NCBI RefSeq assembly: GCF_014695395.1 | Contig: NZ_JACJOF010000030.1 | Location: forward strand, 62,001 to 126,000 | DNA: 64,000 bases | Direction of reading: 5' to 3' | Source: Nodosilinea sp. FACHB-131 | GTDB lineage: Bacteria > Cyanobacteriota > Cyanobacteriia > Phormidesmidales > Phormidesmidaceae | Shown here: positions 41,595 to 49,888 of the stretch, piece after piece | Layout of the letters: every line of letters begins with the position of its first letter | Numbering within the stretch: position 1 is the stretch's first letter | Translations under genes and position numbers: made by a program | The notes under the pieces: model-generated | Told to the model about the DNA's origin: nothing | Seen by the model: only the letters and a program-made list of their open reading frames with translations | Database searches by the model: none

Positions 41595-42566
41595 ATGAAG
41601 CTCAACATTATTCAGCAGCGCGGTCTGTGGTGGGGAATCTCGACAGTGCTGGTGCTAGTCAGCTTGGTGGCCATGGCGATCTCGTGGCAGCAGCTGGGTG
41701 CACCCTTGAAGCCAGGTCTGGATTTTGCCGGGGGTACAAGGCTACAGCTGACCCGAGCCTGTGTGGTTACCGATAGCTGTACCGAACCGCTAGAACTGGC
41801 AGAGGTTCGACAGGTGTTGGGGGATCAGGGGCTCGACTCTAGCAGCCTTCAGCTTTTGGGGGAAGATCAACAGGTGCTTTCGATTCGCACCCGCACCCTG
41901 ACTGTGGATGAGCGCGCTCCATTGCAAAGTGCGCTCGACGAGGCCATTGGCCCCTTTGATCCTGGTTCTACTCAAATTGATACCGTTGGGCCGGTGGTGG
42001 GGAAACAGCTGTTGGTGGCGGGCCTCCTTGCCCTGCTGGTTTCCTTTGCCGGAATTGTGGCCTACATGAGCCTGCGCTTTAAGCTCGACTATGCGCTGCT
42101 GGCAATTTTGGCCCTAGCCCACGATGTGATTATCACCGCTGGCGTGTTTGCTATCCTGGGACTGGTGCTCGGTGTTGAAGTCGACAGTCTGTTCATCGTG
42201 TCGCTGCTCACCATTGTGGGCTTCTCGGTTAATGACACGGTGGTGATTTACGATCGCGTGCGGGAGAACATGAAGCTCAGTCCCGGCAGCCACATCAACG
42301 ACATTGTCGACAGCGCCGTCAACCAAACCCTGGCCCGCTCGATCAATACCTCGCTGACCACAACGCTGCCGCTGGTGGCGATCGTGATCTTTGGCGGCCC
42401 CACCCTGAAGTATTTTGCTCTGGCGTTGATTGTGGGTTTTGTGGCCGGAGCCTACTCCAGCATTTTTGTGGCCAGCTCGCTGCTGGCCCTGTGGCGAGAA
42501 CGCACGGGCCAGGCCTACAGCGACGACCCTGACCTGGCAGAAGCTCAGCCCGAAACCCAAAGCTAA
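41595..42566 (+). CDS. secF: Protein translocase subunit SecF
   Basis: 323 residues. N-terminal helix ([16 protein letters not shown]), the periplasmic entry motif [15 protein letters not shown], and membrane helices containing [36 protein letters not shown] and [20 protein letters not shown], all hallmarks of SecF. Start ATG with AGGAG 9 nt upstream (CTAGGAGTGCCCC). Partner of SecD and translated with it; followed by a small membrane protein gene 13 bp later. Confidence 0.95.
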   Translation: MKLNIIQQRGLWWGISTVLVLVSLVAMAISWQQLGAPLKPGLDFAGGTRLQLTRACVVTDSCTEPLELAEVRQVLGDQGLDSSSLQLLGEDQQVLSIRTRTLTVDERAPLQSALDEAIGPFDPGSTQIDTVGPVVGKQLLVAGLLALLVSFAGIVAYMSLRFKLDYALLAILALAHDVIITAGVFAILGLVLGVEVDSLFIVSLLTIVGFSVNDTVVIYDRVRENMKLSPGSHINDIVDSAVNQTLARSINTSLTTTLPLVAIVIFGGPTLKYFALALIVGFVAGAYSSIFVASSLLALWRERTGQAYSDDPDLAEAQPETQS

Positions 42567-42579
42567 CGGATTTTTAGCC

Positions 42580-42951
42580 ATGGGCACTCCTAGCTATCCT
42601 GCGCCTCTGGAGCGCCTGCGGGCCATCATGCTACGCCGCTGGTGGACGATTAGTGGACTGCTGTGGCTGACGGCAGCCCCCCTCAGCCTTTGGAGCCTGC
42701 GCCCTGAGATTGCTCAGCTGCGCCAGTACTTTACCTGGTCAACGGTACGGTTGGGTTTGGCCTATAACCGTCCTGCCGCCCTAGGGCTAGGGTTATGCGT
42801 GGGGCTTACCGTCGCTCTACTGGTGGCCGAGAGCCGCTATATTTTGTGGGGCATGACCAAAGACGAACAGCAGCGGCTAGAGAAACAGCGCGATCGCATT
42901 GCTGCCCAAGGCCCATCCCATCCTCTCTGGAAGCAAATCTATCGCGATTAA
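42580..42951 (+). CDS. Small membrane protein downstream of secF
   Basis: 123 residues from the ATG at 42580; the longer frame from 42430 lies inside secF. Two membrane helices, about 25-45 (WTISGLLWLTAAPLSLWSL) and 68-90 (ALGLGLCVGLTVALLVAES), then a charged C-terminal helix TKDEQQRLEKQRDRIAAQ. It starts 13 bp after secF, which suggests a role near the SecDF complex or merely shared transcription. Family not recognised. Confidence 0.75.
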   Translation: MGTPSYPAPLERLRAIMLRRWWTISGLLWLTAAPLSLWSLRPEIAQLRQYFTWSTVRLGLAYNRPAALGLGLCVGLTVALLVAESRYILWGMTKDEQQRLEKQRDRIAAQGPSHPLWKQIYRD

Positions 42952-43145
42952 TTGATGGAGCGCTAGTGGCCATCCTAGGCATGGCTCAGCGCCCGCGTGA
43001 CATTGGTACCAAGATGTAATTTCATAGAACAAGACAGTTAACCCCGATTCCCCGCCGGAAAACCGGAGTTGCTTCGATCAGCTAAGCCATGGCTTAGCCT
43101 CAAATTTTTTGGATTTCATCATCAGCAGAAGGCAGCGGTATCTCC

Positions 43146-44327
43146 ATGACTCTACAAAAAGACGGTATTGCCCCCCACGGCGGCACTCTGGTCGATCGCC
43201 TAGCGACGCCCGACCAAAAAGCCCAGTTCTTAGCCAAAGCCGACACCCTGCCCCGAGTCAGCCTTGACGAGCGAGCCTTCTCTGATTTGGTAATGATTGC
43301 CATTGGCGGCTTTAGCCCTCTCAACGGCTTTATGAAGCAGGCCGACTACGACCCCGTGGTCACCGACATGCGCCTGGCAAACGGTCTGCCCTGGGCCATT
43401 CCGGTCACCCTGTCGGTGGATGAAGCCATCGCCGCTCCCCTTCAGGAAGGCAGCCTGGTGCGACTGGACGACCCCTCCGGCCGCTTTGTCGGCGTGCTCG
43501 AACTGGAAGAAAAGTACACCTACGACAAGGCCCGTGAGGCCATCAATGTCTATCGCACCGACGACGAGAAGCACCCTGGTGTCAAGGTGGTCTACGACCA
43601 GGGAGCGGTGAACCTGGCTGGCCCCGTGTGGCTGCTCCAGCGCGATCCCCATCCCCTCTTCCCCGCCTACCAAATTGACCCAGCCACCTCGCGATCGCTG
43701 TTTCGCGATCGCAGCTGGAAGACCGTTGTCGGCTTTCAGACCCGCAACCCCATTCATCGCGCCCATGAGTACATTCAAAAATGTGCCCTAGAGACCGTTG
43801 ACGGTCTATTCCTACATCCACTGGTAGGGGCCACCAAATCCGACGATATCCCCGCTGATGTGCGCATGCGCTGCTACGAAATTATGGTGGAACACTACTT
43901 CCCCCAAGACCGCGTGATTCTTGCGATCAATCCCTCCGCAATGCGCTACGCTGGCCCTAGGGAAGCAATTTTCCACGCGCTAATCCGCAAGAACTATGGC
44001 TGCACCCACTTCATTGTGGGCCGCGACCACGCTGGAGTGGGCGATTACTATGGCACCTACGACGCTCAATACATCTTCGACGAGTTTGAGCCAACGGAGC
44101 TGGGTATTGTGCCCATGAAGTTTGAGCACGCCTTCTACTGCACCCGCACTGGGGGCATGGCCACCTCTAAAACCAGCCCCAGCACCAAGGACGAGCGGAT
44201 TCACCTGTCGGGTACCAAGGTACGGGAGATGCTGCGCCGCGGCGAACTGCCCCCCCCTGAGTTTTCTCGGCCCGAGGTGGCGGCGGAGCTGGCTAAGGCC
44301 ATGCGGGTTCCCGAAGCCGTCAGCTAG
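43146..44327 (+). CDS. sat: ATP sulfurylase (sulfate adenylyltransferase)
   Basis: Activates sulfate to adenosine 5'-phosphosulfate, the first step of sulfate assimilation. The 393 residues have the PUA-like N-terminal domain and catalytic domain with [14 protein letters not shown], the HNGH-like [12 protein letters not shown] region and [12 protein letters not shown]. The C-terminus ends with RPEVAAEL, without the APS-kinase domain of fungal enzymes. It follows a ~190-bp gap after the small membrane gene, so it probably has its own promoter. Near the C-terminus the sequence [20 protein letters not shown] is typical. Confidence 0.95.
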   Translation: MTLQKDGIAPHGGTLVDRLATPDQKAQFLAKADTLPRVSLDERAFSDLVMIAIGGFSPLNGFMKQADYDPVVTDMRLANGLPWAIPVTLSVDEAIAAPLQEGSLVRLDDPSGRFVGVLELEEKYTYDKAREAINVYRTDDEKHPGVKVVYDQGAVNLAGPVWLLQRDPHPLFPAYQIDPATSRSLFRDRSWKTVVGFQTRNPIHRAHEYIQKCALETVDGLFLHPLVGATKSDDIPADVRMRCYEIMVEHYFPQDRVILAINPSAMRYAGPREAIFHALIRKNYGCTHFIVGRDHAGVGDYYGTYDAQYIFDEFEPTELGIVPMKFEHAFYCTRTGGMATSKTSPSTKDERIHLSGTKVREMLRRGELPPPEFSRPEVAAELAKAMRVPEAVS

Positions 44328-44345
44328 TAGGATGTAATCAACTCG

Positions 44346-46595
44346 GTGACACTGAAACGACGGGCGTTTTTGCGGCAGGCAAGTTTGGCCCTAGGGGCGT
44401 TGGGAGTAAGCGGTACGACTTGGCTGACAACCTACAGCCGCTACCAGGAGGCCTTAGCCAAGCCTACCCGTCGTCGGCTGGCCCTATTGATTGGCATTAA
44501 TGCCTACCCCGATCGCGCCCTCGACCCCGGAGTGGCCCAAGACATTGCGCTCAGAGGCTGCGTGACCGATGTGGAGCTGCAGCGGCAGCTGCTGGTGCAT
44601 CGCTTCGGCTTTCAGCCAGCGGATGTGGTGACGCTGACCAATCAGGAGGCCACCCGCGCCAACATTCTGACCGCCATTGACGAACATCTGGTGCAGCAGG
44701 CCCAGGCCGACGACGTCGTGCTACTGCACTTCAGCGGTTACGGCAGTCAGGTGCGAGTGGTTGAGGCCGACGACTCGGGCGCTTTACAGGCTGCTTGGGT
44801 AACGGTGGACAGCCGCCTACCCAGCGAAGCCAATCCTGTTCTGGGCGATCTGCTTGAGGCCGAAATTGTTGCTCGGCTCAGGCCCCTAGCCACGGCCAAC
44901 CTGACCACCGTCATCGATGCCGGCAGTCAGGATGCGGGCTATCTGCGCTGGGGAAATTCTCGCGTTAGATCTCGGCCTACGGTACCCACAGGTCTGCTGT
45001 CGTCGCCAACGGAAATATCCCCCTTTCCGCTGGATGCTCCCTGGCCAGGGCTCGTGCTGCGGGCGGCCGACCTAGGGCGACTGGTACTAGAAAGCCATTG
45101 GGACGGGTTTAGCGCCGGGGTTTTCACCTATGCCCTCACCCAGGGCCTCTGGGAAACAGAACCTGACTCCACGGCTAAGGTTTTGATACAGCGCGCTGGT
45201 TCGCGACTGCAGCGCTGGGTAGGGGCTGACCAGCAGCCCGGTCTGAGCGATCGCCTGCCGCCTCACACCGGCCCGACGGCCTACCGCCTACTGCCCCAGC
45301 TGCCGCCAGCGGCAGGGGTAATTTTGCCGCACAGCGATGAGCGACCTTTGACCGCGTGGCTAGGAGGTGTGCCGCCCCAGGTGCTGCGTTACCTACAGCC
45401 CGGCTCTCGCCTGATGGCTGACGCCGATGGGGCAGCTGTGCTCCTGCGGCTGGAGTCGCGCACGGGCCTTAAGGCTGTGGTCCGGCCTTTGGAGAGCGAA
45501 GTTTCCCTGCCATCGATCGCCCATCGGCCCCTGTTTGAGCAGGTGCGGCGACTGCCCCAAACCATCGATTTAATTGTGGCCCTCGACAGTCAGCTCAAGC
45601 GGGTGGAGCGAGTTGACGCTACCAGCGCCCTATCGGGTATTCCCCTGGTCACCTCAGTGACCGCTGGGGAGAAGGCTGCCGACTGCCTATTTGGCAGACT
45701 GCCCACTGGCCCGGCCCCCACCCTAACCGCTGCCCTGCCCAATGCTGGCGAGACCCTGCCTAAGCTAGATAGCGATGCTCGGGGTGCCTCCCAGGGGGGA
45801 GAACGCCCTGCCGAGAGCAGCTACGGGCTATTTGCCCCCAACCGCACCCTGCTGCCTGGCACCATGCTGGCCAAAGAAGAGGCGGTGAAAACAACGGTCA
45901 ACCGGCTCACCCCCTACCTGCAAACCCTGCTAGCTCTTAAGCTAGTGCGATTGACCGAAAACCATACGGCCTCCCAGGTGGGGGCGGCGGCGCTGCTGGA
46001 GGCGGTGCAGCCCAAGCCCATGCCGCTACTGGTGCAGATCACAGAGCGCAGTCCCGCCGTCACCTGGCCTCAAGCGATTCAGCAAGCCCAGAGGTTAGCG
46101 ACCGATGACCCGATTATGCTGCCCCGCGATGGCCGCATTGGCTACCGCTTAGCCAACACCTCGACCCAAATCCTCCACCTGCTGTGGATGAGCTTTGACA
46201 GCCGGGGAGAATGCAACGCCTTAATCACCCTGCCCGATGCGATCGCCGCTGACGGGGCCGAGGTTCCGCCCGCTGCCATGCCCCTGTCACCGGGGCAGCT
46301 TGTTTCTATCCCCGCCGATGGGGCTGGCTCGGCCATGCCGGGGACGGCCACCTGGGTAGAAGCCTACGTCATTCTCAGCACCCAGCCTTTAGAACAGTGC
46401 CTAGCCGTGCTGGGCGACGATCCCCCATCGCTGGCTACAGGTTTTCGCCCGGTGCCCCAGCCCCTGCGGCTGGCCCAGGCGCTGCTGCAAGACCTCAGCA
46501 CCAGCTCTGACGAAGAGAAAAAGCCTGCCCCTGACTATTACGCCCTGCACCACGATCGCTGGGCCACCCTCAGTTTTCGCTACGCCATTGCCTAA
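44346..46595 (+). CDS. Caspase-like (orthocaspase) protein lacking catalytic residues
   Basis: 749 residues from a GTG. A Tat-like N-terminus (LKRRAFLRQASLALGALGVSG) precedes a peptidase C14 domain (about 45-290): LALLIGINAYPDRALDP, LRGCVTDVELQRQLL, then HFSGYGSQ at 128-135, where the catalytic His is Tyr132, and IDAGSQDAG at 190-198, where the position of catalytic Cys is Gly193. It should be proteolytically inert. A long C-terminal region (about 300-749) is unlike known caspase partners and includes LVQITERSPAVTWPQAIQ and a final AVLGDDPPSLATGFRPVPQP. Similar inactive homologues are known in cyanobacteria; the role is unclear. Confidence 0.88.
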   Translation: MTLKRRAFLRQASLALGALGVSGTTWLTTYSRYQEALAKPTRRRLALLIGINAYPDRALDPGVAQDIALRGCVTDVELQRQLLVHRFGFQPADVVTLTNQEATRANILTAIDEHLVQQAQADDVVLLHFSGYGSQVRVVEADDSGALQAAWVTVDSRLPSEANPVLGDLLEAEIVARLRPLATANLTTVIDAGSQDAGYLRWGNSRVRSRPTVPTGLLSSPTEISPFPLDAPWPGLVLRAADLGRLVLESHWDGFSAGVFTYALTQGLWETEPDSTAKVLIQRAGSRLQRWVGADQQPGLSDRLPPHTGPTAYRLLPQLPPAAGVILPHSDERPLTAWLGGVPPQVLRYLQPGSRLMADADGAAVLLRLESRTGLKAVVRPLESEVSLPSIAHRPLFEQVRRLPQTIDLIVALDSQLKRVERVDATSALSGIPLVTSVTAGEKAADCLFGRLPTGPAPTLTAALPNAGETLPKLDSDARGASQGGERPAESSYGLFAPNRTLLPGTMLAKEEAVKTTVNRLTPYLQTLLALKLVRLTENHTASQVGAAALLEAVQPKPMPLLVQITERSPAVTWPQAIQQAQRLATDDPIMLPRDGRIGYRLANTSTQILHLLWMSFDSRGECNALITLPDAIAADGAEVPPAAMPLSPGQLVSIPADGAGSAMPGTATWVEAYVILSTQPLEQCLAVLGDDPPSLATGFRPVPQPLRLAQALLQDLSTSSDEEKKPAPDYYALHHDRWATLSFRYAIA

Positions 46596-47161
46596 GCAAC
46601 GGGCAGCCTGGTAATTAGCAGCCCGATCGCGCCGCCCAGCCCTAGCCCCAGCAGGCAGGTCACCAGCAAAATCAGGCTGGTTCTGCTGCCCTTGTTGCGC
46701 CGCAGCAGGCGATCGCCCAGGGCCGCCGTCGTTAGGCTGCACAGTACCGCCAGCAGTACCGCCAGCAGGCTGTAGAGCACTATTTCCAAAAACGCTCTGC
46801 CGAGGGTGAGTTCATCCAGGTTGTCGGTGCCCAGGTGGTTAAGGGCGATCGAGAGCGCCACCGCCACGGCCGTGCCCCCCACGACGCTGCCCAGCACCAG
46901 CAGGTTGGCCGTCAGCCACCGAAATCGCTTTAGCGCTTCGGGGCCCGCCAGAGTTGTCCCCTGCACTACAGTGCCCCCAGCGGCCACCAGCCAGATCCAG
47001 GGGTTGGCCAGGGAGGTCAAAATCAGGCCGGCGGCGGCGTAGAGCAGGCCGCACAGCAGCCACAGCCCAAAAAAAGGGCGGCGGTTGGAGGAGCGCCTTG
47101 TCGGCCGCTGGCGCGGTTGACGATTGAAGGCGGAGCGACGGCGCTGGGTCGGTTGGTTCAT
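46592..47161 (-). CDS. Multi-helix membrane protein, unknown
   Basis: 189 residues from the ATG at 47161 (MNQPTQRRRSAFNR); the frame opens earlier but without a better start. A strongly basic N-terminus (RQRPTRRSSNRRP) is followed by about five hydrophobic helices, e.g. LWLLCGLLYAAAGLILTSL and LILLVTCLLGLGLGGAIGLL, with a charged loop LRRNKGSRTS. Positive N-terminus suggests cytosolic inside orientation. Its last 4 nt overlap the stop of the caspase-like gene in convergent direction. Family not recognised. Confidence 0.8.
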   Translation of the reverse strand: MNQPTQRRRSAFNRQPRQRPTRRSSNRRPFFGLWLLCGLLYAAAGLILTSLANPWIWLVAAGGTVVQGTTLAGPEALKRFRWLTANLLVLGSVVGGTAVAVALSIALNHLGTDNLDELTLGRAFLEIVLYSLLAVLLAVLCSLTTAALGDRLLRRNKGSRTSLILLVTCLLGLGLGGAIGLLITRLPVA

Positions 47162-47259
47162 AGCAGACAGACCATAGACCGATAAAATCCTAGGCTCTAG
47201 TTTGCCAGGAAGCGGAGCATTGTGCAGTAACCTGGTCATAATGCCCCGTCATTTCGTCA

Positions 47260-48534
47260 ATGAGCGTTCCCATTGCTGCGCTAGTTCAAGGGTTGTTGGC
47301 GGCCTCTAGTCTGCTGGTAGGGGCCATTTTAGGCATTGCCTGGCGACCGGCGCGATCGCTCACAGCGGCAATTATGGCCTTTGGCAGCGGCACTCTGCTC
47401 TCTGCGATCGCCTTCGACATTACCCTGCCCGCCTACCAGAGCAGCGGCTTTTTGCCGCTGGTGGCGGGCTTTGCCCTGGGCGGCACCCTGTTTACCGTCA
47501 TCGTGGGCTACATCGACAATCAGGGGGGCTTTATTCGTCACCCGTCGTCGTCGCGGCGGTTTCTCTACCACCATCGCCAGGACGAAGCCTCGGAAGTGCT
47601 CGATCGCATCGGCCATATCGAAGTGCTCCACAGTCTCTCCCCTGACGAAATGCAGGCAATTATTCCCCTGCTCAAGCCGCTCCATGTCGAGGCGGGGATG
47701 GTGCTGTGCCAGGAGGGCGCCCCCGGCGACTCCATGTTCCTAATTGTGGAGGGGGATGCCGAGATCTACAAAGGCCCCCAACGGCTGGCTGCTCTGGGCT
47801 CTGGGGAAATCTTTGGCGAAATGGCGCTGCTGACTGGTGAAGAGCGATCGGCGACGGTGGTGGCCAAGACCCCCATGGAGCTCTACGAACTCGATAAGGT
47901 CGATTTCGACGCCATGCTCACCTACGCCCCTCAGCTCTCTAGCGGGCTGAGCCGCATTCTGGCCCGGCGGCTGCGCGAAACCACCCAGTCCACCGCCAAG
48001 CTTGCTCCGGTGGATGATGACCAGTGGCGGCGGCAGGTGCTCGACAGCGTCGAGGTCGATATCCCCATTTCGGAGCAGCAGTTTAAGGAGCTGGCCCAAA
48101 GCTCGGCCCCCCTGGCCATTTTGGTGGGTACCATGATCGACAACATTCCTGAGGCTCTAGTGATCGGCTTTCACGTGGGTACAGGCCATACGGGGGCGTC
48201 ATTTTTAATGGCGGTGTTTATCTCCAATATTCCCGAAGCGATGTCGAGCTCCATCGGCATGCGCCAAGCGGGCACCTCGGCCGGTCGCATTCTGGCCCTG
48301 TGGGGTGGGGCAGTACTACTCAGCGGATTGGTGGCCATGGTTGGCAGTCAACTGGTGCCGGTGGTGTCTGAATGGATGCTGGCCATGGCCAAGGCCACCG
48401 CCGGAGGTGCCATTCTCGCTATGGTCGCCAGCACCATGATGCCTGAGGCCTACGAAATGGGCGGCGGCTCAGTCACCTTCTCAACCATTGCCGGATTTTT
48501 GGTTAGCTTTTGGTTAGCCTCCTCGGCGTTTTGA
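47260..48534 (+). CDS. ZIP-type transporter with inserted cyclic-nucleotide-binding domain
   Basis: 424 residues. Three helices (1-90) begin a ZIP-like fold with LTAAIMAFGSGTLLSAIAFD. Then comes a complete cNMP-binding domain (about 120-245): LHSLSPDEMQAIIPLLKPLH, phosphate cassette FGEMALLTGEERSAT with Glu187 and Arg196, and a helix ending the domain. From about 280 the ZIP fold resumes with the metal-site motifs DNIPEAL (from Asp294) and SNIPEAM (from Ser322), which replace HNxPEG/HEIPHE. Substrate is probably a divalent metal, controlled by cAMP or another cyclic nucleotide. Strong inference from motifs. Confidence 0.85.
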   Translation: MSVPIAALVQGLLAASSLLVGAILGIAWRPARSLTAAIMAFGSGTLLSAIAFDITLPAYQSSGFLPLVAGFALGGTLFTVIVGYIDNQGGFIRHPSSSRRFLYHHRQDEASEVLDRIGHIEVLHSLSPDEMQAIIPLLKPLHVEAGMVLCQEGAPGDSMFLIVEGDAEIYKGPQRLAALGSGEIFGEMALLTGEERSATVVAKTPMELYELDKVDFDAMLTYAPQLSSGLSRILARRLRETTQSTAKLAPVDDDQWRRQVLDSVEVDIPISEQQFKELAQSSAPLAILVGTMIDNIPEALVIGFHVGTGHTGASFLMAVFISNIPEAMSSSIGMRQAGTSAGRILALWGGAVLLSGLVAMVGSQLVPVVSEWMLAMAKATAGGAILAMVASTMMPEAYEMGGGSVTFSTIAGFLVSFWLASSAF

Positions 48535-48730
48535 GGCTGCCAAGGGTCATTTGGGCCGAAAAAATCAAACAGGTTCCTAATCCTGCGCACCGAAACTAAG
48601 GGAACTCGGCTCGTCTCAGCAGCACCTTTGGGCTTGCCCTGACTACTGACATCAGAGCTAAAGATGAAGCCTATCGGGCTGCAACTTCACTTAGAAAAAT
48701 ATATCCCTCCCTCTTCTCGTCGCCGGATTG

Positions 48731-49003
48731 CTAAACCTCGGGAGGTAGCTCTGGCGGGGGAGATGCTTCAACGTCTAGCAAATTTGCCTTGGACCGTTTC
48801 AGGTCTGTCCACAGGCGCTTGATTTCGTCATAGGCTTCATCAGCCGACATTTTGCCGCCAGTTTCAAGGTTGCAGACTAAGGAGACCCGTTGAGCAAACT
48901 CTTGCAGGTTAGCGTTAAAAGCTAGCTGCTGAGGCGTAAATTCACCCCAGTACTTGCTGCGGGGGAAGAGAAAATTTTCCTTGGGGGAGGGTTGGTCGGT
49001 CAT
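48731..49003 (-). CDS. Small conserved cyanobacterial-type protein
   Basis: 90 residues, soluble. NFLFPRSKYWGEFTPQQLAF and KMSADEAYDEIKRLWTDLKR suggest two helices; the tail is acidic and Pro-rich. It resembles a small cyanobacterial family of unknown function by memory of the FPRSKYWGEFTPQ motif. It is convergent with the ZIP gene across 196 bp. Confidence 0.75.
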   Translation of the reverse strand: MTDQPSPKENFLFPRSKYWGEFTPQQLAFNANLQEFAQRVSLVCNLETGGKMSADEAYDEIKRLWTDLKRSKANLLDVEASPPPELPPEV

Positions 49004-49165
49004 AGCACCAGCGGGTGGAGGGCATAGCTCTTACCTTACATTAGATAAATTCTTGCCTACTGACGGCGATCGCAACCCAACTGTCGTTTGCAACACCCCA
49101 TGCTAGTTTCCGTTAACAGCGCTTGGCGAGAACCCCGGCACGCCTGCTAGCTCCGGTTGGCAAGG

Positions 49166-49657
49166 TCAGGACGCCAGCCACCGCTGGATCTGCTCTAGGG
49201 CGGCGGCAACGGTGTCGGCGATCGCCAACGGCCCTGTTGCTAAACTCTGCCACAGGGCGATCGCGCCAGGGGGCATTTCCATCAAAATGACGGGCCGCTG
49301 GGCTTTGAGGGCGAGGGCAATTTCAGAGGCAGTGCCGGGACCAAGGCCGCAGGCTACTACTACCTGGCTCGATAGCACGTTGACTACATTGCGGGCATCC
49401 CCTAATCCCGTCACTATAGGAATGTCTACGGCCGCTGACCGATCGGCTCCGTTTACGGAGGGCAAAATACCCACGGTGAGCCCGCCCGCTGCCTTGGCCC
49501 CTTGGCAGGCAGCCTCCATCACACCTACCTGGCGTCCGCCGGTGAGTACGACCCAGCCAGCAGAGGCGATGGCCTGTCCAAGGTCGTAGGCTGTTTTCAT
49601 TTGAGCCGGGGTTGCTGAACTTCCCGGTCCCATGACGCCAATCATGATGTAAGCCAT
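49166..49657 (-). CDS. LOG-like Rossmann protein (TIGR00725 type)
   Basis: 163 residues. IGVMGPGSSATPAQMKTAYD, then VVLTGGRQVGVMEAACQGAK and CGLGPGTASEIALALKAQRP. These are the GG and PGxxxE motifs of the LOG/LDcluster group that cleaves nucleoside monophosphates to release base and ribose phosphate (cytokinin LOG in plants). The PGGxGTxxE core reads GPGTASE, so the central Gly-Gly-Thr is altered. Activity is uncertain. Cytosolic. Confidence 0.85.
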   Translation of the reverse strand: MAYIMIGVMGPGSSATPAQMKTAYDLGQAIASAGWVVLTGGRQVGVMEAACQGAKAAGGLTVGILPSVNGADRSAAVDIPIVTGLGDARNVVNVLSSQVVVACGLGPGTASEIALALKAQRPVILMEMPPGAIALWQSLATGPLAIADTVAAALEQIQRWLAS

Positions 49658-49888
49658 TGGGTAATCCGTCGAGAAATTACTGGGGTTTACGGTGGTTAGC
49701 GCGGTAGTGATTGACCAAGTTTTGCTGCTGGCCTGGCTCCTTAGCAGGTAAGGGCGGTGACCTGATTAAATGAGCGATCGCAAAAAAACTTGACGATGGA
49801 TCTCCACCAGCCAGGGGAGCTGTCGTTTAGATTAAGTTAACGATTAGAGAAAATTTGGGTACTGTACTCCTAGCTTAACTCTGTACCA

